Assembly: GCA_002497075.1 (NCBI GenBank)
Contig: DAML01000011.1
Location: 241 to 64,240 of the forward strand
Reading direction: 5' to 3'
Source: Methanomassiliicoccaceae archaeon UBA472
GTDB lineage: Archaea; Thermoplasmatota; Thermoplasmata; Methanomassiliicoccales; UBA472
Length of the DNA stretch: 64,000 nt
Part shown: positions 49,336-59,037 of the stretch, in pieces
Position numbering within the stretch: position 1 is the stretch's first letter
How the letters are laid out: every line of letters starts with the position of its first letter
Program-made: the position numbers and the translations under genes
Notes under the pieces: generated by a model
Databases searched by the model: none
Told to the model about the DNA's origin: nothing
What the model saw: the letters and a program-made list of their open reading frames with translations, nothing else

Positions 49336-49989
49336 TCATTTTTCTTTGTTCTCGTTAATGAGCTTCTCCAGCCGCTCCAGGCGGTGGTCCAGCTCGGAAA
49401 TGTTGTTGGTAAGTTGCATCATCGCGTCCCTTAACGGGTCCGGCAGTTCGTCATGGCGGAGGTCCACCTTGACGCAGGTTCCCTCTCGTTTCACCACCCG
49501 GCCGGGAACGCCGACGACCGTGGAGTCCGGCGGGACGTCCCTCACCACCACGGAACCCGCGCCGATCTTGACGTTGTTACCGATGGTGAGGTTCCCCAGC
49601 ACCTTAGCCCCCGCGCCTATCGTCACGTTGTTTCCGATGGTAGGGTGACGCTTTCCCGGACTGGTACTGACGCCGCCGAGGGTGACGCCCTGGAAGAGGG
49701 ATACGTTATCGCCGATTATTGTAGTTTCCCCGATTACTACGCCTACAGCATGATCGATGAAGAATCCGCTGCCGATGGTGGCGCCAGGATGAATGTCCGC
49801 TCCCGTCAAGAAACGGGCGAAGTAATTGATCGCCCGGGCCATGACGAAATTGCCCTTCAGGTACTGCCTGTGGGATATCCGTTGAAGGAGAATGGCGTGC
49901 AGCCCCGGACTGAAGTAGATGGCCTCGCGAAAAGACTTGGTGGCCGGGTCCCTTTCCAGGACGGTCTGGACGTCATCCTTCCAGTTCAT
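49336..49989 (-). CDS. cysE: Serine O-acetyltransferase CysE
   Basis: 217 residues. A helical N-terminal part (VLERDPATKSFREAIYFSPG, LHAILLQRISHRQ) precedes a left-handed beta-helix of hexapeptide repeats (GADIHPGATIGSGFFIDHAV, then VTLGGVSTSPGKRHPTIGNN, then VTIGAGAKVLGNLTIGNNVK). The catalytic histidines lie in IDHAVGVVIGE and the GKRHPTI segment. It makes O-acetylserine for cysteine synthesis; a cysteine synthase gene is not in the window. After the LbH the protein ends in a basic coiled-coil helix (SELDHRLERLEKLINENK). First gene of the cysE-cysS-radical SAM operon. Confidence 0.95.
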   Translation of the reverse strand: MNWKDDVQTVLERDPATKSFREAIYFSPGLHAILLQRISHRQYLKGNFVMARAINYFARFLTGADIHPGATIGSGFFIDHAVGVVIGETTIIGDNVSLFQGVTLGGVSTSPGKRHPTIGNNVTIGAGAKVLGNLTIGNNVKIGAGSVVVRDVPPDSTVVGVPGRVVKREGTCVKVDLRHDELPDPLRDAMMQLTNNISELDHRLERLEKLINENKEK

Positions 49990-50125
49990 GTACGGGTCTT
50001 GAATCGATGCTGGGAAGATATACCTTTCTGAGAACGTTGACCGCTTATGACGCGAAGAGGCTCATCCAGATTATTGATTTGTAAATAATTATAAATCATT
50101 GAATATTAATTGACATTAAATGATA

Positions 50126-53100
50126 TTACTGCATATGGACCATCTTCCCTGATTCACTTAGGTACAGGTAGCTCTTCGGCAGTTTGCCGAACAGGTTCAA
50201 TATCGCCTTCTCGTATGTCCTGACCTGTTCCTGGAAAGCCTTCCCTATTTCGGATGTGTCCTCACCGTGGCTCACCGTCTTGTAATCTATCAAAGCCCAG
50301 CTCCCGTCCTTCATTTCCACCAGCCGGTCGATGGCGCCCATGTACAGCGTGTCTCCGTCCCGAAGCTCGAAAGGCAGCTCCTGAAGGTCCATGCCGCCCT
50401 CCTTCCTGTTCCTCATGACCTCGGAGGACATGAACCGCTCCCTGATCTCCTCCAGACCCTTGACCGCTTGTGTTTTTTCATCTGGCGAGAGATCCATATC
50501 CTGCGCTGACAACATTATTTCCGCGGATTTGCCCCTCAATACCTCGTGCACCAGCGTTCCGAACGAAGCAGCGCTCATCCCCTTGGACATCAGCAACGCT
50601 TTCAACGGCGACCACCTCGCCCCTTTGAAGTGCTCCTCGACCTTGGCGTCCTGCGTTGAGGGCAGCACCACCTTGACCTGTCCGGATATCGCGCCGTCCC
50701 TGGCCGGAGCCCATCCATTCACCGATTCGGGGACCATGCAGGGCACGGGAACCTGGAACCCAGCATGAACATTAGCGCTCTCGAACGTCTCCATCCTCAG
50801 GGTCATCGTCCGCTCTCCGTCGAATTCCATCACGCCGTCGTCCACGGAGGACAGGTCCAGAGCGTTCATGGTCAGGGAGAACCAGTTCTTTTCATCTTCA
50901 CCCAGTTCCACCCATTCCCCATCCTTCTTCTTTCTGGAACCGAGCATCACCAGATGGTCCTTGGCCCGGGTCGCCGCCACGTAGAACAGCCGTAGGTTCT
51001 GCGCTTCCGACTTGGCTTGCATGACCTCTGCCGCCCTGCGCAAGGGCGCTGGAGCATAGGTGTCCATCGGGTCAGCCGAAGGAACTTCAGCGAACAGCCC
51101 TTCTTCCGTCAGTACGACATCGTCGGAATCGTTCCTCGGAGCCGCATCCGTCTCCGGCAATATGACGATGGGAAACTCCAGTCCCTTGGAGGCGTGCACG
51201 GTCATTATGCGAACGGCGTCCCCGGAAGCTTCCAGCTGCGCCTGCCCTTCCTTGTCCGAATCGTCCACGCTCAGCTCCAGCCAATCCTTCAGGTCGAACA
51301 GGGTGAAGAAGCCTTCCTGCTCTCTCGCCCTGATCATATCCAACAACCGCTCGATGTTGGCGATGGCCTGCCTTCCGCTCGGCATGCCGGCGTATATCCC
51401 AAGCACCCCGGTCTCTTGCAGCGCGTCGTTCAGTACTTCGCTCACCGGCACCGCCCCGCTCCGCTGCAGCAATCCGGTAAGCACGCCAAGGGCCTTGCGC
51501 GCCTTGACCTCCTCGGGATGCTCGTTCGAGAACCTTTTTAGCTTGGTGAGCAGGGATCCATATGTCGTGGAACGCGCCACCCGGAACAGCGTGGCGTCTG
51601 ATAACCCGAAGAATGGAGAGCGAAGAACGCCGTAAAGCGAGATGTCGTCCATCTGGTTTCCCAGAAAGTTGACCAGGTTGCCGACGTCCATTATCTCCTG
51701 CCTCTGGAAGAACCCCACGCCCTTCTCCACCGAGTACGGAATTCCCTTTTCCGCCAGCACGCTCTCGTAGTAGCGCAGGTTCGTCCGCGCCCTCAGCAGT
51801 ATCGTGATATCGCCATACTCAGGCTTTCTAGGCTCGTCCAGATGTATTACACCGTTCCAATGTACCATCCGGTCGTCGCCCTTCACCATTCTCTCCACCT
51901 GATCGGCCACCGCCCTGGCCATCTCAAGTTTGTCGTTGAGGCCGGCGGCCGGTACTTGAACGATGGTGACGGAACCCTGGTCCTCAGTGCGAACCGGTTC
52001 GACCTTCAGATACTTGAACTCCCAGTCATTGTTCTCCGAGACCATGATCCGGGAGAACAGCATGTTCACGAAGGAGACCAGCTCCGCCGTTGAACGGTAA
52101 TTGTTTCCGAGCTCCTCCTTCATTCCGGAGAGCTCGAGCTCAACGAAGCGCAGCATGCCCTTGAATATGCAGACGTCCGCCCCCCTGAAGAGGTAGATCG
52201 ATTGCTTGCCGTCGCCGACCACGAAAAGCTTGCTCCCGTCATCACCGATCAGAGCCCTCACGATCCTGTCCTGCGGTACGTCCGTATCCTGATACTCGTC
52301 CACCAGGATCTGCCGGTAGCGTTTCCTTAGAAGCTCGAGCACCGCGTTCGGTTCATTAGGATCCAGTAACCGCTGCGCCTTGATCAGCAGGTCGTTGAAG
52401 TCCAGGCAGCGCCTTTCCGCTTTTTTAGAGTCAACTATGGCGGCGTACTTTAGGAATATCTCGCGTAGAGCGAGAAGATGCTCGACCGCTACGTCCAGGC
52501 ATCGGGGGTCGATATCGAACCGCAGATCGTTCAGATCGAACTCCGTGTCGGCGAGGCGGTCCTTCAGAGTCGAATAGGCTCGCACCAGCAGCTCCTTGTC
52601 CCCCTTGAGCTTCTTGACGCTTCCCATGCTCCGGCTGCCCTTCAGCCCTTCCAAGGCCTGGAAGGCCATAAGTCTCTCGTCCCTGTCCCCTTCACGAACC
52701 ATGCTCAGGTGAGTCCGTGCTTTGAAGAGATAGCTGGCCGCCTGGTCGCCACCTTCTTCGGCGTACTTGTCCGCCAGATGGAGCAGCTCGTCGATGGCCC
52801 CGAGCACTTCATCATCGCGCAGATATGCGTCCAGATCGTTCAGGTGATCATCGATGGCCCCCTTGAACTTCTTCCGGAACGAATCCGCGTCGTCCATCGC
52901 CTGCAGAGCTTCGGTGGCCCGCGCCCTCCTCTCGTAGAGGAAGAGCATCATCCCCTGGAGGCGCCAGTGGGACAGAGGGGAGCAGACCTTCACGAAGGTG
53001 CGCCTGAACTCCTCGTCGTCCGTAGACACTAGTTCCTCCCAGGACTCCTGAAGGATGATGTGCATATCCATGTCCTCGATGACCGTGAAGTCCGAGGGAA

Positions 53101-53389
53101 CACCGGCCTGCAGATGAAACTCCCGCAGTATCTGGCTGCAGAAGGAGTGGAACGTCTGTACCTGCGCCCAGTTCAGCTGGTCGAAGAGCTTCTCGTCATT
53201 CAGCTTCAGGGTCTTCTCCCTGATCTTCTCCCGCATGCTGGCGGCCGCTTCGTCGTTGAACGTGAGCGCCAGGATCGACTGCGTTCCCACGCCCCCTTCG
53301 ACGTGCTCGAAGTACTCGCCTACCAGGCGGGTCGTCTTTCCGGAACCGGCGGAGGCGCCCACGCACACCGACCTGCGTTCCTTTATCAT
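50126..53389 (-). CDS. addA: AddA/RecB-like UvrD-family helicase-nuclease
   Basis: 1087 residues. Walker A GASAGSGKT at about 11-19, motif Ia ALTFNDEAAASM (about 40-51), motif II LVDEYQDTD at about 362-370, and later helicase motifs (QSIYLFRGA; IMTVHASKGLEFPIVIL; FYVAATRAKDHLV). The C-terminal nuclease is of the RecB type: FGTLVHEVLRGK, then GAIDRLVEMKDGSWALIDYK at about 1016-1035. AddAB cuts and unwinds double-strand breaks to start recombination; it is typical of bacteria. The start ATG at 53389 uses the last base of the upstream stop (TGATG), indicating coupled translation with addB. Confidence 0.85.
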   Translation of the reverse strand: MIKERRSVCVGASAGSGKTTRLVGEYFEHVEGGVGTQSILALTFNDEAAASMREKIREKTLKLNDEKLFDQLNWAQVQTFHSFCSQILREFHLQAGVPSDFTVIEDMDMHIILQESWEELVSTDDEEFRRTFVKVCSPLSHWRLQGMMLFLYERRARATEALQAMDDADSFRKKFKGAIDDHLNDLDAYLRDDEVLGAIDELLHLADKYAEEGGDQAASYLFKARTHLSMVREGDRDERLMAFQALEGLKGSRSMGSVKKLKGDKELLVRAYSTLKDRLADTEFDLNDLRFDIDPRCLDVAVEHLLALREIFLKYAAIVDSKKAERRCLDFNDLLIKAQRLLDPNEPNAVLELLRKRYRQILVDEYQDTDVPQDRIVRALIGDDGSKLFVVGDGKQSIYLFRGADVCIFKGMLRFVELELSGMKEELGNNYRSTAELVSFVNMLFSRIMVSENNDWEFKYLKVEPVRTEDQGSVTIVQVPAAGLNDKLEMARAVADQVERMVKGDDRMVHWNGVIHLDEPRKPEYGDITILLRARTNLRYYESVLAEKGIPYSVEKGVGFFQRQEIMDVGNLVNFLGNQMDDISLYGVLRSPFFGLSDATLFRVARSTTYGSLLTKLKRFSNEHPEEVKARKALGVLTGLLQRSGAVPVSEVLNDALQETGVLGIYAGMPSGRQAIANIERLLDMIRAREQEGFFTLFDLKDWLELSVDDSDKEGQAQLEASGDAVRIMTVHASKGLEFPIVILPETDAAPRNDSDDVVLTEEGLFAEVPSADPMDTYAPAPLRRAAEVMQAKSEAQNLRLFYVAATRAKDHLVMLGSRKKKDGEWVELGEDEKNWFSLTMNALDLSSVDDGVMEFDGERTMTLRMETFESANVHAGFQVPVPCMVPESVNGWAPARDGAISGQVKVVLPSTQDAKVEEHFKGARWSPLKALLMSKGMSAASFGTLVHEVLRGKSAEIMLSAQDMDLSPDEKTQAVKGLEEIRERFMSSEVMRNRKEGGMDLQELPFELRDGDTLYMGAIDRLVEMKDGSWALIDYKTVSHGEDTSEIGKAFQEQVRTYEKAILNLFGKLPKSYLYLSESGKMVHMQ

Positions 53390-56300
53390 CAGAGCGCCTC
53401 CCTGGCCAGGGACATCTGCAGTACCCGCATGGCATCCTTTCTGCATATCCTTGAGAAGAGGCAGTAGGAGGAGCACCTCTCCCCCTCCGAAGAATCGACG
53501 GGGTGGAACCTTCCATGAGAAATGCCGTCAAGGACCTCTTTGACATTCCTCTTGCATGCCTCAATGTCGTCCCTGAGACCGGGTTTATAGGGGCTATTCG
53601 ATCCGCCCAGCTCGTCCCTGAAGTCCAGTGAGGCGGTGCGCAGGTGCATCCCGAACTTGTTGTCGTTCTTCAATTGGTAATAAGCGCCTCCCGCCGCCCT
53701 CAGGCGCAGTAGCTTCTCGCAGGCCATCAGGTACAATGGCAGCTGCATGTAATACCCCCTGGACATGCTCGCGTACGTTGGCGGGACCCCGGTCTTGTAA
53801 TCGATGATGATGAACGAATCGTCCTTGACATCTATCCGGTCGACCTTGCCCCTTAGCAGCAAACGGTCGTTTGGATCATCGGAGAGCTGGATCTCCGCCG
53901 GTTCCTCGGTCGATCGGACATCGTTCCTTTCCTTGGAGAACCGGTGACCGAAGCTGAATTCCAGATGTGCCGGCGTCCACCTCGGAAGGTCGATGTTCGT
54001 CTGCATGTCCACGAACTTACCCAGCGTCCCGTTCATTTCGCTGTCCCCGATCAAAGCCCTGAAGCTCGCCTGGCTCACCGCCCCGTCGGCCATGAGCTCC
54101 TGACGGACCTCGTCACCGATGCGCCTCACGTCCCCCTTGGCCGCCTCGATCTCGGCCGGAGAAGGCATTCCCAACCCCCTTTCGATCCGTTCTTGGTAGA
54201 AACGGAACAGGATGCGGTGCGCGGCGTTACCTACGCGTAACGCCTCCGAGTCCTCATCCCCTTCCAGAGGAGAAAGGTAAAGCACGTACTTCAGGAAGTA
54301 GCTCATCGGACACCTGCGATACGTTTCCAACATGGTGGCCGAGAACACCTTGTCCCTAATCTTGGCGTTGAGGTTCGCCAGCAATTCATTGTCTGAAAGG
54401 ACCCCATCGTGCTCCGAGAGGTACGGCCCCTGACGTTCCGAACGCTCCACGTTAAGACGTTCGCATAGCTCGGCGGGAGATATCGTCGAGCGGGGCAGCC
54501 ACTCTTCCACTTCACAAGGAACGTATCCGGAGATGGCCTTGCCCAGGGAGATATGGGCGCAGCGCATGGAGCGGGTGATCGCAACATGTTCCATCCTGCC
54601 GAGCGAACAGTTCTTCTGCAGGTCTTGCAGGAACGGCGAGGCAAGCACCTTCTTCCCCGCCCGGTAGGCGGGATAGGATATGTCGACCTGCGCTCCGCCC
54701 AGGATCGCGCTGATGAAATAGAAGCGTTCCTGACGCATGATGTCCTCCTCGTCAAGAAGGCCGACCTGCTTGGCCTGGGAGGCGGTGATGAAGGCGTGCT
54801 TGACACCAAGCTTGGGCATATCACCCTCTAAGGTGGACAGCAGGAAGGAATGCTCGAAGTTCATTCCTGCCAGTGACCGGTAACCAGCCACGCTGATCGC
54901 CCGATCGAACCTGCCGCCGGGATAGTATTGCCTCTCGCCGATCTCCCTCCTCAGCTCGGCGATGAAGACACTGAGCGTGATCTTCTCATTATCAAGTGAG
55001 CCGTCCGATTCCAATGAAGAAAGCAGCCCTAGGAGCTTGGAGTATGCTTTTCCTTCCGCCCCATCCGGGTTCTTCCAATGGGACCCCTCCAGCTGTTTGG
55101 ATACGCCCAGAACGTCCAAGGCCCGGCGGAACGATCGCAGGTGCTCGGAGAACAGCTTGTCGCATTCAAGGGACCCAAGTTCACTAAGGAGCGCATCCAA
55201 GGACGTCTTGACCTGGGCGACGCGCTGCGCGTCCTTCTCCAGGTGCTTCTTCCGGACCTCGGGGACCTCTGGGTCGTTGGCCTGTTCCCTTAGTTCGTCC
55301 ACTAGGTACTGGAGGCCTCTGGACCATGACTCCTTCCCGCGAATGATCCCGGCCATGCGGGCGTACCGGTCGATGTCGACATGCCATAGGCTTTCGTTCT
55401 CGAACGTCCACCGTACGTAGGGGCTGGATAGCATCCTGATCAAAGCCGAAGCGTCGAAGTTCTGAGCCACTGCGTTCAGTATGCTCATGGCGGCATGTAC
55501 CGCCGGAGATGTGGAGAGCGGCATCCCGAGATCGGTCTTGAAAGGGATGTTGAAGTCGTTGAGCACTTCCCGGACAAGCGGAAGCGCTTCGCGGCGATCA
55601 GGGAGGAAGATCGCTATGGACCCGGGATCGGTTCCGTTCTCAAGCAGCCCGGAGATCCTCTGGGCGACCTGACGCGTTTCCTCCAGCGGATCGAGGAAAC
55701 GTCCCAGGCGGACCGAACTTGAAAGGTCGGTCAGATCGCCATCTCCCCAGGGGTCTGCCAGGGCCAATCGTTCCCTCTCATCGTCCCCCACGTCCAGGTC
55801 GACTATCTCCAGCTCGCGCCCGAGATCCAACGTCGCCTCTTTGAACACCCGTTCCTTATCAGGAACATAGGGATGGTGATAGATGGCCTCGCCGCTTCCC
55901 TCGATCAGCGCCTTGATGACCGAAAGCTGGGATGGTGTGGGCTCGAACCCACCGATGATGACCAGCTTGCGGAAGAACGGGCTTTCGGCGGTCCATTCCC
56001 TTGCCTTGCTGACCAGGACGTTACGCGCCCCGATGAAATCCACCAGCCCCTGCTCTTCGAGCTTATCTTGATAGAGCGAGATGAACAGTGGTACGTCCAC
56101 CCCGATTACCTCATCGGCCTTGAAGCTCGAAAGGTCGGCCTGGAAGTCCGTCAGAGTTCTAGCTAGGGTCTGCATATCGTCCAGGATACCGTCGGCGATC
56201 GAGCCGCCCTTCACGATGGTCGGGAAATCCCGAGCGTGGTCTAGCAGGATCGAACGGATGATGTTGCGGAGCGCGTGGCCGCCGACCAGGCGAAGCTCCA

Positions 56301-56529
56301 TTTCGTGTTGATCGAACAGATATCCGACAAGATCGTCCAGGTCTGTGACGCAGAACGTGGGTACTGTCATACCTTTCAGAAGCTCGGAACGGACGTGCAT
56401 GGCCAGACCGGAACGGGGAACCAGCAGACCGACCTCCAGCGGCGAAGCCTTGAAATCACCGAGGAAATGTGATATCGCCGAATGATACAGAGCGCGGGGA
56501 GTTCCCCGGACGAACTTGATCTTGCCCAC
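53389..56529 (-). CDS. addB: AddB-like helicase-nuclease subunit
   Basis: 1046 residues. Features of AddB/RexB: an inactive or absent Walker A (RGTPRALYHSAI at the N-terminus), the helicase-like PSQLSVIKALIEGSGEAIYH part, and a C-terminal PD-(D/E)xK nuclease: RRCPMSYFLKYVLYL near 745 and DRIDVKDDSFIIIDYKTG near 905-920. The Fe-S nuclease cysteines are complete: the Cys in RRCP plus C1019-x3-C1023-x5-C1029 (CSSYCLFSRIC). GTG start at 56529. It forms one operon with addA; the pairing supports an AddAB-like complex, though the sequence similarity to bacterial AddB is remote. Confidence 0.75.
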   Translation of the reverse strand: MGKIKFVRGTPRALYHSAISHFLGDFKASPLEVGLLVPRSGLAMHVRSELLKGMTVPTFCVTDLDDLVGYLFDQHEMELRLVGGHALRNIIRSILLDHARDFPTIVKGGSIADGILDDMQTLARTLTDFQADLSSFKADEVIGVDVPLFISLYQDKLEEQGLVDFIGARNVLVSKAREWTAESPFFRKLVIIGGFEPTPSQLSVIKALIEGSGEAIYHHPYVPDKERVFKEATLDLGRELEIVDLDVGDDERERLALADPWGDGDLTDLSSSVRLGRFLDPLEETRQVAQRISGLLENGTDPGSIAIFLPDRREALPLVREVLNDFNIPFKTDLGMPLSTSPAVHAAMSILNAVAQNFDASALIRMLSSPYVRWTFENESLWHVDIDRYARMAGIIRGKESWSRGLQYLVDELREQANDPEVPEVRKKHLEKDAQRVAQVKTSLDALLSELGSLECDKLFSEHLRSFRRALDVLGVSKQLEGSHWKNPDGAEGKAYSKLLGLLSSLESDGSLDNEKITLSVFIAELRREIGERQYYPGGRFDRAISVAGYRSLAGMNFEHSFLLSTLEGDMPKLGVKHAFITASQAKQVGLLDEEDIMRQERFYFISAILGGAQVDISYPAYRAGKKVLASPFLQDLQKNCSLGRMEHVAITRSMRCAHISLGKAISGYVPCEVEEWLPRSTISPAELCERLNVERSERQGPYLSEHDGVLSDNELLANLNAKIRDKVFSATMLETYRRCPMSYFLKYVLYLSPLEGDEDSEALRVGNAAHRILFRFYQERIERGLGMPSPAEIEAAKGDVRRIGDEVRQELMADGAVSQASFRALIGDSEMNGTLGKFVDMQTNIDLPRWTPAHLEFSFGHRFSKERNDVRSTEEPAEIQLSDDPNDRLLLRGKVDRIDVKDDSFIIIDYKTGVPPTYASMSRGYYMQLPLYLMACEKLLRLRAAGGAYYQLKNDNKFGMHLRTASLDFRDELGGSNSPYKPGLRDDIEACKRNVKEVLDGISHGRFHPVDSSEGERCSSYCLFSRICRKDAMRVLQMSLAREAL

Positions 56530-56858
56530 GGACGAGACCTGTTCCCTCAGTTGAAAAAGGTTTGTGTTCCTCTACGATTTTTCATATCTGTCGACGCATC
56601 CAGATGTAGAGTCGACCATGATATTATTTTTATTGATACTGTTTAAAGATAATCATAAGTACTGTCGATTCTTGTGAGTCCCGATGGCATCGATCGACCT
56701 CAATGCCCCTGACAACGCTGTCTTAAGGCTTGAAAACCTATCCAACTGTTAATTATAATGGTGAAAACGAATCGAACGTTTCCATATAAAATTACAAATA
56801 ATGGATATAATTGATAGTTGTTATCAGAATGCTAGATTTATTGTTTTGAACGGCCAGG
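56530..56858. other. 329-bp AT-rich gap before the EEP-family gene
   Basis: Runs of A/T (ATTATTTTTATTGATACTG, TATAAAATTACAAATAATGG) hold the probable addB promoter on the minus strand (near 56620-56640) and that of the downstream nuclease gene near 56790. There is no convincing ORF. The composition differs sharply from the GC-rich genes on either side. Confidence 0.45.
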
Positions 56859-57590
56859 GTGATTTTCATTAAGATTTTGGAATGGAACATTAAACATGGA
56901 GGTTCCCAAGAGAGGATACTAAAGATACTGGATTCGATTCTGTCTCATAACGCCGACATTGTTGTGCTCACGGAATTTAGAACGTCCCACGAGGAAAGAA
57001 TGATAGAAGTCCTAACCGAGGGAGGATATTCGCATTTCCACTCGTCCAATCCCCAGCCCAAGACGAACGGAATATTCATCGCCTCCAGATCTCCTCTGAC
57101 GCCCATCAATTCGACTTATGTGAAAGAGGGCGTTTCACAAAGATGGCTGGAAGTGGAGATCCCCGATCTGAGATGCAAATTGCTATGTCTACACGTACCT
57201 GGGGCTGGAGATTCCTGGGGCAAGGAACCGTTCTGGCGAGCTGTTTTAGAATACGCCAGGGATAATTACTGTGAGCGCACGATGATGATAGGCGATTTCA
57301 ATACCGGCCTGAGAATCGATGCTCAGGGAACCCCTTTTGTGCTCTCAGAATGCATGGAAACGCTTTTGGCCATGGGATGGACCGATGTCTGGCGGAATAT
57401 GAATCCCGATGTTAGAGAGTATAGTTGGAACAGTAACGCCGGTAACGGTTTTCGATTGGATTACATTTATGCATCTCCCTCCATATTGAACGAAATTATG
57501 GATGTTCGTTTTTCTCACATTGAACGAGAGAAAGGGTATTCAGACCATTCGATACTGAAAGTGACCTTTGATCTGAGCGATGCCGAATAA
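56859..57590 (+). CDS. Endonuclease/exonuclease/phosphatase (EEP) family protein
   Basis: 243 residues of the exonuclease III/DNase I/inositol phosphatase fold: ILEWNIKHGG (metal Asn), VLTEFR (metal Glu), CLHVPGAGD, MMIGDFNTG (catalytic Asp/Asn), RLDYIYAS and GYSDHSILKVTF (catalytic Asp-His). Many members are nucleases but others are phosphatases. Codon composition is AT-rich compared with the genes around it, suggesting recent acquisition. Start is GTG at 56859, or a TTG 18 nt later. It stands alone. Confidence 0.8.
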   Translation: MIFIKILEWNIKHGGSQERILKILDSILSHNADIVVLTEFRTSHEERMIEVLTEGGYSHFHSSNPQPKTNGIFIASRSPLTPINSTYVKEGVSQRWLEVEIPDLRCKLLCLHVPGAGDSWGKEPFWRAVLEYARDNYCERTMMIGDFNTGLRIDAQGTPFVLSECMETLLAMGWTDVWRNMNPDVREYSWNSNAGNGFRLDYIYASPSILNEIMDVRFSHIEREKGYSDHSILKVTFDLSDAE

Positions 57591-57729
57591 GGCCCTCCTC
57601 CCTCGTCAATCGACATCGTTCGATAATGGATCGATCAGGAACTGGCTGAGTTCGCGATAGGGTGTTCATCCGAAAATTCAAGACCAAATCCTTTTTATTC
57701 GACCTGCTCCCCTGCTTTGATGGAACACC

Positions 57730-58275
57730 ATGGAGACCATCGAAGCCATCCGTTCTCGCCGCAGCGTTCGCCGTTACCAGGAAACTCCGGTCAGCAAGGA
57801 AACCATCGAATCTCTGCTGGAGGCCGCCATCCGCGCCCCTTCAGCGGTAAACAGGCAATGCTGGCGTTTCGTGGCGGTGACCGACAAGGAGAAGATAGCC
57901 GGGCTCGCCAAACTCAATATGGCATTCAATGGCTGGCTGAAGGACGCTCCGGCGGTCATCGTCGCCTGCGCCGACCCCAAGGAGAGCACGGACAGCAACG
58001 ACCTGCCGTACTACATGTGGGATGCCGCGCTCGCCATGCACAACTTGGTACTTGCGGCCACGGACAAGGGATTGGGGACATGCTACCTCGCCGCGTACAA
58101 AGAGGACAAGGTCAAGGAGCTCCTGGGAATTCCAGACAACATCCGGGTCGTCTGCATGACCCCTCTTGGATACCCGGCGGAGAAGGTGTCGCTAGGTGAG
58201 AAGCTAACGAAGGCGGTGACCGGCAGCTCTAAGAGGAAGCCATTATCGGAAGTGGCGCACTGGGACAAGTGGTGA
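57730..58275 (+). CDS. Nitroreductase-family flavoprotein
   Basis: 181 residues. The N-terminal IRSRRSVRRYQETPVSKETI and LLEAAIRAPSAVNRQCWRFV (FMN-binding arginine and serine pattern), then DAALAMHNLVLAATDKGLGT and a C-terminal KPLSEVAHWDKW are family hallmarks. It uses FMN and NAD(P)H or a ferredoxin-like donor to reduce nitro-, quinone- or enone-type substrates; the natural substrate is unknown. A TATA element (CTTTTTATTCG) lies near 57690. Confidence 0.88.
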   Translation: METIEAIRSRRSVRRYQETPVSKETIESLLEAAIRAPSAVNRQCWRFVAVTDKEKIAGLAKLNMAFNGWLKDAPAVIVACADPKESTDSNDLPYYMWDAALAMHNLVLAATDKGLGTCYLAAYKEDKVKELLGIPDNIRVVCMTPLGYPAEKVSLGEKLTKAVTGSSKRKPLSEVAHWDKW

Positions 58276-58374
58276 CCCAACGTCATCACGATCATTTCGT
58301 TCAAATCGAATAATATTATCCATTTATATAATTAATATTAATCATTATATCATTCCGAGATTGGTATCGCCATC

Positions 58375-58803
58375 ATGAAGGAGATCAAGGGCTCGGTCAT
58401 GATCAACGTGGCGGCGGAGAAGGTCTGGGCGGTCCTTTCCGAGAGGGCGATGTACAAGGAATGGAACCCATTCATAACCCAGTTGAGCGGGGAGCTGAAG
58501 GAGGGTAACCTTCTCGATGTCGCGGTCGTCCTGCCGGACCGCCCGGACACCAAGTTCAAGTCGAAGGTGATGAAGGTGGAACCCGGAAAGGAGTTCCTGA
58601 CCAAGGGTGCGATAAAGAAAGGGCTTTTTACGTCCGAGCATTCCTTCCTCATCGAGACGATCGAGGACAACAAGTGTGTGTTTTCTCAGAAGATCAAGTT
58701 CACCGGTCTCATGACCCTTTTCGCTGGTAAGGTCATTAAGGACTCCCAGGTCGCGCTGAACAAGATGAACGAGGAGCTGAAGAAGCGCTGCGAGAAGAAG
58801 TAG
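58375..58803 (+). CDS. SRPBCC (START-like) domain protein
   Basis: 142 residues of the helix-grip fold: VMINVAAEKVWAVLSERAMY, then KEWNPFITQLSGELKEGNLL, and KDSQVALNKMNEELKKRC at the end. This family binds hydrophobic ligands; the function in archaea is usually unassigned. It is monocistronic, behind an AT-rich promoter (ATTTATATAATTAATATT, about 58321-58338). The proximal tRNA-Cys gene is on the opposite strand. Confidence 0.85.
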   Translation: MKEIKGSVMINVAAEKVWAVLSERAMYKEWNPFITQLSGELKEGNLLDVAVVLPDRPDTKFKSKVMKVEPGKEFLTKGAIKKGLFTSEHSFLIETIEDNKCVFSQKIKFTGLMTLFAGKVIKDSQVALNKMNEELKKRCEKK

Positions 58804-58811
58804 AAAGTTAG

Positions 58812-58900
58812 TGGAGCTGGGACCGTGATTTGAACACGGGTGTGCGGATTACCGCCTTGGTGGACTGCAGTCCGCCACATGGCCGCTCTGTCATCCCAGC
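58812..58900 (-). tRNA. tRNA-Cys(GCA) with 15-nt intron
   Basis: Read on the minus strand: acceptor GCTGGGA pairs with TCCCAGC, discriminator T (as in tRNA-Cys), CCA encoded, T-arm CCGTG-TTCAAAT-CACGG. The anticodon stem GCGGA/TCCGC encloses CTGCAG, anticodon GCA, then a 15-nt intron (58850-58864) and the last loop base. Intron at 37/38. Confidence 0.93.
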
Positions 58901-59037
58901 CTTGAAGGTTGATTCTATAACCCGTATAATTAGATTTTCGTTTTCGCCTTGCCGATGAGATATCGTTTCGTTACCTGCTGGAACATCTGGACCGTCGCGT
59001 GTTCCGGCGATTCGATTATATACGCTCGGCAACGTAA

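Noticed and set aside
49990..50125. AT-rich 136-bp gap between cysE and addA as a possible origin
   Set aside because: It has AT-runs and weak inverted repeats but no repeated origin boxes and no orc1/cdc6 gene nearby; it is probably just the cysE promoter.
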